In this document: positions 44,987-54,312 of the stretch, one piece after another
How the letters are laid out: each line of letters starts with the position of its first letter
Numbering within the stretch: position 1 is the stretch's first letter
Source: Holophagae bacterium
GTDB taxonomy: Bacteria; Acidobacteriota; Holophagae; Acanthopleuribacterales; Acanthopleuribacteraceae
Reading direction: 5' to 3'
DNA length: 64,000 nt
Assembly: GCA_029263455.1 (NCBI GenBank)
Contig: JAJCXM010000034.1
Span: 248,001-312,000, forward strand
The notes under the pieces: model-generated
What the model was told of the DNA's origin: nothing
The model's database searches: none
The model's input: only the letters and a program-made list of their open reading frames with translations
Made by a program: the position numbers and the translations under genes

Positions 44987-46187
44987 CATCTTAATCATTT
45001 TCCTGAAGGAATTTAAGGAAGTCATCCGCGATCGCAAGACGCTAATTTTCATGTTAGTCCTCCCAACCGTGGCTGTGCCATTGCTCATCAACGTGATGAC
45101 CGAGTTCATGATCAAAGCAGAGAAAAAGGCTGCCGAAGAAACCTTACGCTATGCGGTTATTGGGGAATCCAATTTACCCGACCTGGCCGACCTCTTCATG
45201 CAAGATACGGGATTCCAACAAGTCATCATTCAAGACGAATCGGAAATCCGAGAGGCCATCGCAGACGAACGCATAAAGTTCGGGCTGGTCTTTCCAGACG
45301 GAGCGAACCAATTAATCGTGGACGGTGGACAGCCCAGTATCAAGCTTTACTACAACAACGCTGCTTTGGTGAGCCGTGTCAAGCGGCGTGCCAGCCAAAT
45401 CATCAACGATTACTCCGATCACATCCGTGACGAACGCCTTGCAACCTATGGGGTCAGCGGTGGTTATGCACGCGACAAAATCCTAAACCCCGTGGCACTT
45501 GAAGAATTGGGAACAGCCAATCAGCGAGAATTGATTGGCGAACGATTTGGTGGCATGTTGCCCTATCTATTCATCATCTTCAGTTTCATCGGCGCGCTCT
45601 ACCCTGCTATTGACCTGGGCGCTGGCGAAAAGGAACGCGGCACTTTGGAAACTCTATTATTAACACCGGTTCCTCGCCTGCATTTGGTATTGGGCAAATT
45701 TTTTGTCATCTTCAGTACTGGCGTCATTTCGTCAATACTGAGCGTGGCCGGCATGGGGCTCTTCCTGCTCGCTAAGGGTAAGAACGTAACGGGTCCGATG
45801 GGCGAAATCCTGTCGTCCATAAGCGCCGTCGACTTGGCATTAGTGGGTGCCATGCTGATTCCGACCGCCGCCATATTTGCCGCTTTACTGATGAGTATTT
45901 CCATTTACGCAAAGAGTTTCAAAGAGGCTCAGTCATATGCGACACCTTTGAACATGCTGTGCATTTTTCCCGCGATTGCAGCCATGCTTCCCGGAGTCGA
46001 GCTCAATTGGAAAACTGCCATTATCCCTATCACCAACGTTTCTTTGGCCATCAAGGAGCTCATCAAAGGAACCATGGACTATCAAATGACGATTGTTATC
46101 CTAACTTCCACCTCTTTGATTGCCGGGGCCTTGATTTGGTTTTGTACCATATGGTTTGAACGCGAATCCGTATTGTTCCGGGAATAA
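44976..46187 (+). CDS. natB: ABC-2 type permease, NatB-like
   Basis: 403 residues from ATG 44976, preceded by an ideal AAGGAGG 6 bases before; it overlaps natA by 11 bases. The first span (LIFMLVLPTVAVPLLINVMT) is followed by a large external domain of about 160 residues, then five spans from about residue 190, including PYLFIIFSFIGALYPAIDLG and AGEKERGTLETLLLTPV, the ABC-2 family 'gEkE.gTle.ll.tP' motif. NatAB exports sodium in Bacillus; actual cargo here is unknown. A strong hairpin follows the stop. Confidence 0.88.
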   Translation: MLHNILIIFLKEFKEVIRDRKTLIFMLVLPTVAVPLLINVMTEFMIKAEKKAAEETLRYAVIGESNLPDLADLFMQDTGFQQVIIQDESEIREAIADERIKFGLVFPDGANQLIVDGGQPSIKLYYNNAALVSRVKRRASQIINDYSDHIRDERLATYGVSGGYARDKILNPVALEELGTANQRELIGERFGGMLPYLFIIFSFIGALYPAIDLGAGEKERGTLETLLLTPVPRLHLVLGKFFVIFSTGVISSILSVAGMGLFLLAKGKNVTGPMGEILSSISAVDLALVGAMLIPTAAIFAALLMSISIYAKSFKEAQSYATPLNMLCIFPAIAAMLPGVELNWKTAIIPITNVSLAIKELIKGTMDYQMTIVILTSTSLIAGALIWFCTIWFERESVLFRE

Positions 46188-46195
46188 CCAGCACC

Positions 46196-46219
46196 GGCCC
46201 GGGTTCCTGAACCCGGGCC
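46196..46219 (+). terminator. Perfect GC-rich hairpin after natB
   Basis: GGCCCGGGTT (46196-46205) and AACCCGGGCC (46210-46219) pair completely around the loop CCTG. It begins 8 bases after the natB stop. No T-run follows, so it may be a pause or RNA-stability structure rather than an intrinsic terminator, but its position suggests the end of the natAB transcript. Confidence 0.6.
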
Positions 46220-46326
46220 ACGCCACCTATTACTCCGTTAACGCCCCATTTCGTCCGTTTCACGCCAAATAGAAAGCAAAACAGTCCTTGCCACGTTCAT
46301 TTATTAATGACATTGGGAGGATTATC

Positions 46327-47319
46327 GTGTTTCAAATACTTTTTGCCGTGTGGCTAGCTCAGTCACCTACTTGGCATATTTCCACAAATAGCGATGGCAT
46401 AGGCTGCCTGGGTTACGACCCGGTAAGTTATTTTAATGATCAGCCTAGCGTCGGTTTGGACCAATTCACGGCCAAATTTGAGGGTGTAACCTACCGTTTC
46501 AGTACAGCCGAGAATCTTGAGAAATTCAACGAGCAACCTGCAAAATTTGTCCCTGCCTTTGGCGGATGGTGCGCATTTGCCTGTGCCGTGGACGCGTCGG
46601 TTTTTCGATTTCCTCAGCAACGCTTTCCGTCGGACCCACTAAGTTACAAGATCGTTGATGGCAAGCTTCTATTATTTGCGAAGCTGCCAACATTCGATGC
46701 GAAACAACAGTGGGAAAAACTCGACGAAACAGTTCAGATGGAACGAGCAGCTTCCTATTGGGCAGACCGACAGGCGATGGCCAATTCGATCGGCAAGCTT
46801 CCTACAGGCATGAATCCACGTGCTCCGATGGAAACCGCTCAGTTCGCCTTCATGCTCGGATCTTGGAAGTCGGTAGCGCAAATCATGGTCGACGTTGACA
46901 ACAAGAAATATGCAAGTTTTGAGGGCATCTGGACGGCCCATTACGGCTGGGACGGCTACGCGCTTTACGACGACTGGAAACCCGTTGGTCCAGCCGGTGG
47001 AAGCGGCCCGGCCGTGCGTTCGTACAATCCGCAAAAGGGGACCTGGACGATGGCGTACATACCCATCGGCGCCGCACCTGAGAATATTTGGTTGATGGAA
47101 GGTAAGTTTGATGATCAGGGTAATATGGAAGCCTTTTTCGATGGCGTTGACGCCACCGGACGCGCATTCAAACAGAAAGTCATGTTTTTTGATATTCACG
47201 CCGACAGCTTCTCGTGGCGAGCCGACCGTTCCTATGACGAAGGCGTTACTTGGATCGAGAGATTCCAAACAAGCGAGCAGACGCGCGTAAAAGATATGTC
47301 AAACAGCGGCTCGCCTTGA
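46327..47319 (+). CDS. Exported YHS-domain protein fused to DUF1579-like domain
   Basis: 330 residues from GTG 46327, chosen for GGGAGG 6 bases upstream (TTG 46288 is in frame). A short signal-like segment (FQILFAVWLAQS) begins it. Residues about 20-105 are a YHS-type domain: GCLGYDPVSYFNDQPSVGLD, FSTAENLEKFNEQPAKFVPA and FGGWCAFACA, as in 'YHS domain-containing' periplasmic proteins thought to bind metal. Residues about 145-315 (FMLGSWKSVAQI, then repeated strands to SWRADRSYDEGVTWIE) resemble DUF1579-like barrels. The combination is unusual to me. Function unknown. It precedes the LytS-type kinase by about 30 bases. Confidence 0.7.
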   Translation: MFQILFAVWLAQSPTWHISTNSDGIGCLGYDPVSYFNDQPSVGLDQFTAKFEGVTYRFSTAENLEKFNEQPAKFVPAFGGWCAFACAVDASVFRFPQQRFPSDPLSYKIVDGKLLLFAKLPTFDAKQQWEKLDETVQMERAASYWADRQAMANSIGKLPTGMNPRAPMETAQFAFMLGSWKSVAQIMVDVDNKKYASFEGIWTAHYGWDGYALYDDWKPVGPAGGSGPAVRSYNPQKGTWTMAYIPIGAAPENIWLMEGKFDDQGNMEAFFDGVDATGRAFKQKVMFFDIHADSFSWRADRSYDEGVTWIERFQTSEQTRVKDMSNSGSP

Positions 47320-47354
47320 AACCAATGCTTATGGCGAATCGTTAATGGCATGTG

Positions 47355-48419
47355 ATGCAGACGAATCGAATTCCACTATCTCTTATCTGGGTGGCAGCCA
47401 TCTCCTTGGCGGTCACCCTTTCCAGCATTCAATGGCTGGTCGGTATCGTGACTCAAGAACCGATCCAGTGGTTGTTCCAAGCCAGGACTTTACTGCTGTT
47501 CTTTGCAATTTGGGCCATACTGGCCCCTTTCATTTTTGCGCTAGCAGACCGTTTTCCTCTTGGCGGCAAGAACGCCTTGATTCGTACCTGTGGCCACCTT
47601 GTCCTCTCAATTGTTTTATCGCTGGCCGTGATCATGCTTTACAGTCGCATCATCATTTCGGAGGGTCAATCGTGGTCAAGCGCCATGAGCGTGATGACCG
47701 CCGAATACCTGGACGCGGTCATATTGTTTTATTGGTCGTTGCTACTTATCAAAACAAGCCTGATCATCACACGGAAAATGCAGAGCGAGCTTGACAAGAA
47801 GCGAGCGCTTGAACGCGACCTATCGGCCGCTCGCCTTCAAGTCTTACACGCCCAACTACAGCCACACTTTCTGTTCAATACCCTGCAAACAATTAGCGGC
47901 ATGGTGCAGGTGGACAAAAAAGAATTGGCCATCGAAACCATCAGTGAATTGGGCGACTGGTTACGCGTGTCTTTAGATGCCAATGAACAACCCTTCCATT
48001 CACTAGACAACGAGTTAAGTGCCGCTATCAACTACCTCAATCTGATCCAGGAACGTTTTGGGCATCGAGTCAGCGTTGACATCGAGTGCCCTGATGATTT
48101 GAAGGATCAAGGCGTCATGCGCCTGGTTTTACAACCTCTGCTAGAAAATGTTGTGACTCACGGCGTAGAACCCTCTGTAAACCCAACCTCCGTCCAGTTG
48201 CAGGCAAGCCTGCAGAACGGACAACTTGTGCTGCGTGTCTGTAATCAGACACAGGATCCTTCAAAATCAAGAGGTCAAGGTCATGGACTAGGGCTCAGCA
48301 ATTTAAGACGTCGATTGGAAAATTGTTACCGAGGACACGCGAACTTAGCGACCAGCGAAACAGAGGGCGGCTTTCAGGCAGTCGTTTCATTGCCGTTATC
48401 AAGTTCAGGCACGTTATGA
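47355..48419 (+). CDS. LytS-type sensor histidine kinase
   Basis: 354 residues (GTG 47352 is an alternative start). Four predicted spans occupy about residues 8-140, with little periplasmic loop. A coiled segment (ELDKKRALERDLSAARLQVL) leads to the His_kinase block HAQLQPHFLFNTLQTIS, phospho-acceptor His171, and the ATP-binding HATPase region VLQPLLENVVTHGVEP with GHGLGLSNLRRRL. This is the LytS/YehU arrangement. The stop overlaps the response-regulator ATG (ATGA), making a two-component pair. Signal unknown. Confidence 0.9.
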   Translation: MQTNRIPLSLIWVAAISLAVTLSSIQWLVGIVTQEPIQWLFQARTLLLFFAIWAILAPFIFALADRFPLGGKNALIRTCGHLVLSIVLSLAVIMLYSRIIISEGQSWSSAMSVMTAEYLDAVILFYWSLLLIKTSLIITRKMQSELDKKRALERDLSAARLQVLHAQLQPHFLFNTLQTISGMVQVDKKELAIETISELGDWLRVSLDANEQPFHSLDNELSAAINYLNLIQERFGHRVSVDIECPDDLKDQGVMRLVLQPLLENVVTHGVEPSVNPTSVQLQASLQNGQLVLRVCNQTQDPSKSRGQGHGLGLSNLRRRLENCYRGHANLATSETEGGFQAVVSLPLSSSGTL

Positions 48420-49171
48420 ACCGGCCTTTGATAACACTGATCGCCGAAGACGAACCTTATGCGAGATCTTCTTTGGAAGCATTGGTCTCAAATCACTCTG
48501 ATTTAAGACATGGATGGAGTGCCGCAAACGGACTACAAGCCATGGAACTGATCAAAACAAACGACATCGACCTGGCTTTCTTAGACATTAAAATGCCGGG
48601 ATTGACTGGTATTGAACTCGCGCAACACATTTATGACGAGCGGAAAAGGATTCAGGTCATCTTCGTAACCGCCTTTGATCAACACGCCGTTAAGGCATTT
48701 GAATTGTGTGCCGTCGACTATTTGTTGAAGCCTTTGTCCAGCAAACGGTTTTTGGAGGCTGTTGAACGAGTCAAGACTCGCACCGACATGTCCACCGAAA
48801 ACTTGAAATGGCGTCAACTCATGGGCTTGGTTAAGCCCCAGAAATTGGCGGTGACCTCCGTTGAGGGAACCACCCATCTACTGAACATCAACCAACTTAT
48901 TTGGATTGAGTCTTGCAACCACCACGTGATTATCCACAGTCATGAGGGCAGTATTACAGCTAGAGACACGATGGAGCGTTGGCAGACGGCCTTAGGACAG
49001 GCCGCTCATCGCATAGACCGCAGTGCGATTGTTATGCTGGATGCCGTACTACGGATAGAACCATGGTCAAGTCGCAAAGCTCATTTGGCATTGAGCGGAT
49101 CGCACACATTAGCAATTAGTCGTCGCAAAGCCAGCGAGTTGCAACAGAAGCTCACAAATATCAATCATTGA
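48416..49171 (+). CDS. LytTR-type response regulator
   Basis: 251 residues from ATG 48416. Receiver domain 1-about 120: ITLIAEDEPYARSSLEALV carries the acidic pocket, LAFLDIKMPGLTGIEL the phospho-acceptor Asp57, FVTAFDQHAVKAFELCAVDY the Thr/switch residue and LLKPLSSKRF the conserved Lys. The LytTR DNA-binding domain occupies about 140-245 (LLNINQLIWIESCNHHVIIH and FQ/HRIDRSAIVMLDAVLRIE). It is the partner of the LytS-type kinase. Targets are unknown, but the DUF481 gene directly downstream is a candidate. Confidence 0.92.
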   Translation: MNRPLITLIAEDEPYARSSLEALVSNHSDLRHGWSAANGLQAMELIKTNDIDLAFLDIKMPGLTGIELAQHIYDERKRIQVIFVTAFDQHAVKAFELCAVDYLLKPLSSKRFLEAVERVKTRTDMSTENLKWRQLMGLVKPQKLAVTSVEGTTHLLNINQLIWIESCNHHVIIHSHEGSITARDTMERWQTALGQAAHRIDRSAIVMLDAVLRIEPWSSRKAHLALSGSHTLAISRRKASELQQKLTNINH

Positions 49172-49221
49172 CATAGGGCCAGCAAAGCGCTTTGGTAGGC
49201 AGGTATTTTTGGGAGGTCCAA

Positions 49222-49926
49222 ATGATTCGCGTGGGATGTTTATGTTTGATTTCAGCGGCTTTGTTCGCACAAGTGAACGTAGAGCGGTACCGCAGCAAGA
49301 GTGCAACAACATGTTCCGCCATCTTTTCGGTAACCGATTCAGCTACCAGTAAAAACGAGACTTGGGCCGTTGATGGTCTGCTTAACCGAATCCTGGGCAA
49401 ACACGAGTGGCTCGTTGTTGGTGGACTCGGTTATGGCAAATTGGATGACCAACGGACCGAAGACGATCATTTCATGCACGGTCGACATTTTTGGCATCTT
49501 AGAGAATCTTCCGAACTGACTTGGGGACCCGAATCGTTTGCGCAGTCACAAAGTAATGCCTTTTCAAACCAAGAACGGCGCACCTTGTTTGGCGTGGGCG
49601 CACGATGCGTTGTCAATCGGGAACTCAAATCGTTTCGCGGCGGTTTATCCATCATGCGAGAAGAAATCCACCTAAAAGATACCGATCCGCTTTGGTTTAC
49701 CAGGGCAAATGCCTACTTAAACTTTACAAGCAAATTATGGTCAGTTACAGCCTACTACCAACCCGAATTGGATAACTTCAGCAATGCTAATTTGGTGTTT
49801 GATGGTTCTCTACAATTCTCGATTAACGACAAGATTAAGTTCGAAACGCGATTAAGCGCCAATCGCAATACCACACTAAATGTAGATGATCGCTCAATTA
49901 CGCAAGCGATACGGCTCGTTATCTAA
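49222..49926 (+). CDS. DUF481-type outer-membrane beta-barrel protein
   Basis: 234 residues from ATG 49222, chosen because GGGAGG stands 6 bases upstream. The signal peptide is short (MIRVGCLCLISAALFAQ). The rest is a series of amphipathic strands with aromatic girdles and many charged loops: WLVVGGLGYGKLDDQRTEDD, ESSELTWGPESFAQSQSN, RTLFGVGARCVVNREL, and a final LSANRNTTLNVDDRSITQAI. This is the DUF481 (salt-induced outer-membrane protein YdiY-like) pattern. Pore or adaptor function is not known. It lies 50 bases after the LytTR gene. Confidence 0.7.
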   Translation: MIRVGCLCLISAALFAQVNVERYRSKSATTCSAIFSVTDSATSKNETWAVDGLLNRILGKHEWLVVGGLGYGKLDDQRTEDDHFMHGRHFWHLRESSELTWGPESFAQSQSNAFSNQERRTLFGVGARCVVNRELKSFRGGLSIMREEIHLKDTDPLWFTRANAYLNFTSKLWSVTAYYQPELDNFSNANLVFDGSLQFSINDKIKFETRLSANRNTTLNVDDRSITQAIRLVI

Positions 49927-50022
49927 AACCGACTCAACGCAGGCTACTTAGCCCCCTACTGACATGTGAAAGTCCGGATAAGGTAAAGTACAACCAAATT
50001 GTCGGCTGACAGCTAGGTTTAA

Positions 50023-50586
50023 ATGACAGCTCAACCTCAAAAAATAACCGCTATCATCAATCAAATTCAGCAGGGTAAAGAGGGTGAATGGAGTGATTGG
50101 CTTTCTTCTGAATTAAAGAAGTTGGCCAAACGTCATTTGACTCGCGAGCGGGCGCACCACACATTACAAGCTACCGAACTGGTAAATGAAGCCTATTTGG
50201 CCTTGTTCACCAAAGAATCGCCTAGTTGGAATGATCGTATTCATTTCTTGGCTTACGCGTCGCAAGTGATGCGACACATCTTGATTCAGCACGCGCGCAC
50301 AAAACTGGCGCAAAAAAGAGGGGGCGAACACATCCGCGTCTCGTTAAGCGATTTTTGCGGTGCCGTAGAGCCCGACTGGGACCTAATCGCATTGCATGAG
50401 ACCATCGAGCAATTAAGTGAATTAGACGAGCGCAAAGCCAAGTTCATCGTTTGGCGCTATTTCGGCGGATTGACTATTGATGAAATCCAAGAGTTGACAA
50501 CACTATCGCCAGCGACCATTCATTTAGAAATAAAGAAAGCCAAAGGGTGGATCATCCATCGCATGGGAAGTCATCGTGGATGCTGA
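50023..50586 (+). CDS. ECF sigma factor, kinase-associated type (second copy)
   Basis: 187 residues. Region 2 reads HHTLQATELVNEAYLALF, the TIGR02999-like 'LQaTeLVnEaYl.L' form in which the DAED stretch of ordinary ECF factors is missing; Thr51 lies at that place. FLAYASQVMRHILIQHARTK is the helix binding the -10 region. Region 4 is FIVWRYFGGLTIDEIQELTT followed by LSPATIHLEIKKAKGWI. Its 3' end overlaps the kinase gene by 11 bases. The same gene order as 40929-37430 shows this is a paralogous module. GGCTGACAG, just upstream, also occurs upstream of the first copy. Confidence 0.9.
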   Translation: MTAQPQKITAIINQIQQGKEGEWSDWLSSELKKLAKRHLTRERAHHTLQATELVNEAYLALFTKESPSWNDRIHFLAYASQVMRHILIQHARTKLAQKRGGEHIRVSLSDFCGAVEPDWDLIALHETIEQLSELDERKAKFIVWRYFGGLTIDEIQELTTLSPATIHLEIKKAKGWIIHRMGSHRGC

Positions 50587-53176
50587 TGACCGTAAGCTTT
50601 TTCATCTATACGACCAGTTGATGGATGTTGACGAAGAAAAACGCGCTAAATGGTTGCAGGACCAGGGCATAGAGCCGTTGGTTTGCGAACAACTAATGAG
50701 CATGGTTCTTGCCGCTGAGTCCAGCATAGATAAACCATTTATGGCCGACGTGCCGACTGAGCCACTCAATTTCGAAAGTCCAGGCCAAGCCATCGACCTC
50801 AGCGCCGATCTTGGACCTTACCGTATCATCCGCCAGATCGGTGAAGGTGGGATGGGTAAAGTCTACCTGGCGGAACGACGCGAAGGCTTTCAAATGCAGG
50901 TCGCCATCAAGACCCTGCTGGGCGGGTTCCAAGAAGATCGGCGACGTCGTTTTCACCGTGAACGGCAGATTCTGGCGACCCTAAATCACGCCCATATTGC
51001 ACGGCTACTAGATGGAGGCGATAGCGCCGAAGGCCTTCCCTACTTAGTAATGGAATACGTCGACGGCGAATGCTTAACCGAATACTGTGACGATCAAGGG
51101 CTTTCAGTTGCAGAACGAATTCGTCTGTTCATTCAAATATGTGATGCGGTGCAATACGCTCACCAACAACTGATCCTGCACCGCGACTTAAAGCCGTCAA
51201 ACATCATGATTGACCAAATGGGTCATCCTAAACTCTTAGATTTTGGGGTCGCCAGTCTTCTGGAATCTGAAACGGGTCGCGAGCAAACGCAAACTTCGGC
51301 TGGATTATCACCTGCCTACGCCAGCCCAGAACAAATTCGTGCCCAGCGACTGACCGCTCAATCTGACGTTTATGCCCTTGGAGCCGTACTTTATGAGCTG
51401 CTAACTGGGGAACTGCCCTTTTCGGGCGATTCCTCATTGCAAGTTATGCAGCACATACTTGAGCAAGAACCTGAACTGCCAAGCAAAAGGATTATTACAA
51501 GCCAGTCTGTAACTCGCCCACAAGACCTTCAGCAGAGCCGCCTTCTCAAAGGCGACTTGGATCATATTATCCTTAAATGTTTAGAGAAAGCTGTGCCGCG
51601 ACGCTACGCCTCTGTTTTTGCGCTAATCCAAGATCTGGAGCGCTATTTGGCAGGCGAAACGGTGTCGGCTCAAAAGCCGTCCTTTTGGTATCGGTCCTCT
51701 AAGTGGGTCAATCGACACCGCTGGGTGTCGACACTGACCAGCTTGCTGTTGATCTCCACCTTTGCCTACCTATTTATGCTTCTACATAAGAATCGTGAAA
51801 TTGCTTGGCAACGCGATGAAGCACGTAAGGAACGAGATGCCGCTCAGGACATTGCCGATTTCTTAAGCGCATTGTTCGAGCAAGCCGATCCTTTGAAGCA
51901 ACAAAGTGAGATCAGCGCCGACCACATCCTCAAACAAGGGGTCGAACTCATTCAGTATGAGTTAATCGACCAACCAGCCATGAGAGGTCGTTTACTTTCC
52001 GTGATGGGTTCCGCCTATCGGAGTCTTGGGGAAACAGACGAGGCCTGGACCTTATTACAGGAGGCTGAAACGCTGCAAGCCGCCCATTTAGGTAAGGATC
52101 ACTGGGAATATGCGCGCACATTGGAAAGAATGTCCTTAACCTTAAAAGATCAGGGCCAATTAGAAAAAGCCAAGCAGTATTTGTCCCAGGCCCTTAGCAT
52201 TCATTCAGAGAGTGCTGAAAGCGCCAGTAACGACTACCCTTCCGCACTCAATCAAATGGGCGTATTACAACAGAAATCTGGTGAATATGAATCTGCAGAG
52301 TCCTATTTGCGGCAAGCGGAGACACTTTTCCGTCAAGGCCAAAATCATAAATCCTTAGCGGCAACACTGAACAATATCGGTCATCTACATCAAGAGACGG
52401 GTCATTTTGAAATCGCTTTAGAAGAACTAGAAGAAGCTCACATGCTTCACCGTGACCTATATGGTGCCCGTCATCCCACCACCGCGGTTTGTCTAAACAA
52501 TATTGGTCTTGTTTTACGCGAATTGGGTAGGTCACAAGAAGCCGCAACAACCTGGGCCGAATCCTACTCGATCCGTAAAGAAGTGCTCGGCGACAGTCAT
52601 CCTCACACATTAAGTAGTCTTAACAACCTGGCCAGCATCCAGTTCGAATTGAGGCAGTTGACTGAAGCACAAGCGTCCTTCCGAGAGGTAGTCCGAATAA
52701 AACGGCAGGTGTATGGAGCCGATCACCCCAGTTACGCCATTTCAATGAACAATCTCGCCCTTGTCTTGGCAAACAGCCAGGGTTTGCAAGAAGCCAAGCG
52801 GTTACTGGATGGAGCATGGACAATAACCGTCAACAAACTCGGCGAGAACCATTTATTACGCTTTTCAATCTTGCGGAACCAGGCATTAGTGGCCGTTTTG
52901 TCAGGAGAACCGAACAGCGGGCTTAAGCTCATTGACCAGTCGATTGATGGACTGAACCAACTCCACCAGAAAGGGAGCCTTTTACTGGCCCACGCTCAAG
53001 GAATTAAGGGCTTGTGTTTACATAGGTTAGGGCGTCACGACGATGCGAAACATTGGTTCGAATTGAGTTTAGCCTATTTGAATAAGCAGGCTGGGCCGTA
53101 CCAGTCTCAAATTCAATCCTGGTACGAAGCTTTTGTCAAAGAATCAAACGATGGGCAAAAGGGAGGCTATAACTAA
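50576..53176 (+). CDS. Membrane Ser/Thr protein kinase with TPR domain (second copy)
   Basis: 866 residues, GTG start inside the sigma-factor gene. Kinase domain about 80-360: QIGEGGMGKVYLAERR, QVAIKTLLGG, LILHRDLKPSNIMI, LLDFGVASLL and PAYASPEQI are intact, so it should be active. A span lies near 385-405 (VSTLTSLLLISTFAYLFML). The extracytoplasmic part has about eight TPRs of the 42-residue kinesin-light-chain type (SALNQMGVLQQKSGEYESAE, HPTTAVCLNNIGLVLRELGR, HPHTLSSLNNLASIQFELRQ). Probably phosphorylates the sigma factor. Separate from the downstream phosphofructokinase gene by 86 bases. Confidence 0.92.
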   Translation: MDADDRKLFHLYDQLMDVDEEKRAKWLQDQGIEPLVCEQLMSMVLAAESSIDKPFMADVPTEPLNFESPGQAIDLSADLGPYRIIRQIGEGGMGKVYLAERREGFQMQVAIKTLLGGFQEDRRRRFHRERQILATLNHAHIARLLDGGDSAEGLPYLVMEYVDGECLTEYCDDQGLSVAERIRLFIQICDAVQYAHQQLILHRDLKPSNIMIDQMGHPKLLDFGVASLLESETGREQTQTSAGLSPAYASPEQIRAQRLTAQSDVYALGAVLYELLTGELPFSGDSSLQVMQHILEQEPELPSKRIITSQSVTRPQDLQQSRLLKGDLDHIILKCLEKAVPRRYASVFALIQDLERYLAGETVSAQKPSFWYRSSKWVNRHRWVSTLTSLLLISTFAYLFMLLHKNREIAWQRDEARKERDAAQDIADFLSALFEQADPLKQQSEISADHILKQGVELIQYELIDQPAMRGRLLSVMGSAYRSLGETDEAWTLLQEAETLQAAHLGKDHWEYARTLERMSLTLKDQGQLEKAKQYLSQALSIHSESAESASNDYPSALNQMGVLQQKSGEYESAESYLRQAETLFRQGQNHKSLAATLNNIGHLHQETGHFEIALEELEEAHMLHRDLYGARHPTTAVCLNNIGLVLRELGRSQEAATTWAESYSIRKEVLGDSHPHTLSSLNNLASIQFELRQLTEAQASFREVVRIKRQVYGADHPSYAISMNNLALVLANSQGLQEAKRLLDGAWTITVNKLGENHLLRFSILRNQALVAVLSGEPNSGLKLIDQSIDGLNQLHQKGSLLLAHAQGIKGLCLHRLGRHDDAKHWFELSLAYLNKQAGPYQSQIQSWYEAFVKESNDGQKGGYN

Positions 53177-53262
53177 AGCTTTCACTTAATACAAAGCCTT
53201 CCCAGCATGACGACCATGACGCTTTGTGGCATGATGCTCATATCAACTTGCTGGAGGCAACC

Positions 53263-54303
53263 TTGGAACGAATTGGAGTACTTACAGGTGGCGGTGATTG
53301 TCCCGGCCTTAACGCGGCTATACGAGCAGTTGTCCGTAAGGCACATCAATTGAATTATGAAGTAGTTGGCTTAAAACGTGGCTGGCGCGGCCTGCAAGAC
53401 AACGAAACAGTGCCACTTGACCTTCAAGCCGTATCTGGCATCCTGCCGCGCGGTGGAACAATTTTGGGTTCCAGTCGCACCAATCCCTATAAATCGACCA
53501 GCGACACACAACGCGCCCAAGAAAACTTTAGGCAGTTAGGGCTGAAAGCCTTAGTTGCCATTGGTGGCGAAGATACGCTAGGTGTCGCCGCAAAGCTCAC
53601 ACAAGATGGTTATCCGGTAGTTGGTGTTCCCAAGACCATTGACGCTGATATTTGGGGAACTGAAGTAACGATTGGATTTGACACTGCCGTCAATATTGCC
53701 ACTGACGCGATAGACCGTTTGCATTCGACCGCCGAAAGCCACGATCGCATTATGATTGTTGAAATCATGGGCCGGCATGCCGGCTGGCTAGCGTTACGAT
53801 CAGGCTTGGCCGGTGGCGCTGACCTCATTCTGATACCTGAAGTTCCCACAACCATGGACGCCATTAGGGAAACCATGATTAAACGTCACAACCGCGGCAA
53901 ACATTTTTCGATTATTGTCGTGTCTGAAGGTGCGAATGTCGATTTCGGCGATCGCAATGCGGAAGATGTGTTGAAAAACAGTGAACTCGATGAATTTGGA
54001 CATGTGGCCTTAGGTGGTGTATCAAATCTTTTGGCGGCAAATCTCAAAAAAACCACCGAATTTGATACCCGAGTCACAACCTTGGGCCATTTGCAACGGG
54101 GCGGTTCGCCGTCAGCGTTTGACCGTTTCATCGCAAGCCACCTGGGTGTCCTTGCCGTCGAGTTGGTACACGGCAATCGCTTTGGTCGACTAGCTGCACA
54201 AGTTGATGGGCGATTCACGGACGTCGACTTAACCGAAGTTTTAGGTAAGCTTCGTTTGGTTCCCGAACGTGAATACCAGGTAGCGGAAGTGTTTTTCGGG
54301 TGA
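53263..54303 (+). CDS. pfp: 6-phosphofructokinase, PPi-dependent type
   Basis: 346 residues from TTG 53263, chosen for GGAGG 7 bases upstream and because ERIGVLTGGGDCPGLNAAIR is the family's N-terminus. GGEDTLGVAAK puts Asp at position 104 and VPKTIDAD puts Lys at 124, where E. coli ATP-dependent PfkA has two Gly. Asp104 with Lys124 is the established mark of pyrophosphate-dependent enzymes. Catalytic TIDAD, MGRHAGWLAL and EGAN are present. It interconverts fructose 6-phosphate and fructose 1,6-bisphosphate using PPi, reversibly. It leads an operon with three polyglucan genes (next start 10 bases downstream). Confidence 0.9.
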   Translation: MERIGVLTGGGDCPGLNAAIRAVVRKAHQLNYEVVGLKRGWRGLQDNETVPLDLQAVSGILPRGGTILGSSRTNPYKSTSDTQRAQENFRQLGLKALVAIGGEDTLGVAAKLTQDGYPVVGVPKTIDADIWGTEVTIGFDTAVNIATDAIDRLHSTAESHDRIMIVEIMGRHAGWLALRSGLAGGADLILIPEVPTTMDAIRETMIKRHNRGKHFSIIVVSEGANVDFGDRNAEDVLKNSELDEFGHVALGGVSNLLAANLKKTTEFDTRVTTLGHLQRGGSPSAFDRFIASHLGVLAVELVHGNRFGRLAAQVDGRFTDVDLTEVLGKLRLVPEREYQVAEVFFG

Positions 54304-54312
54304 GGAGTTAAC

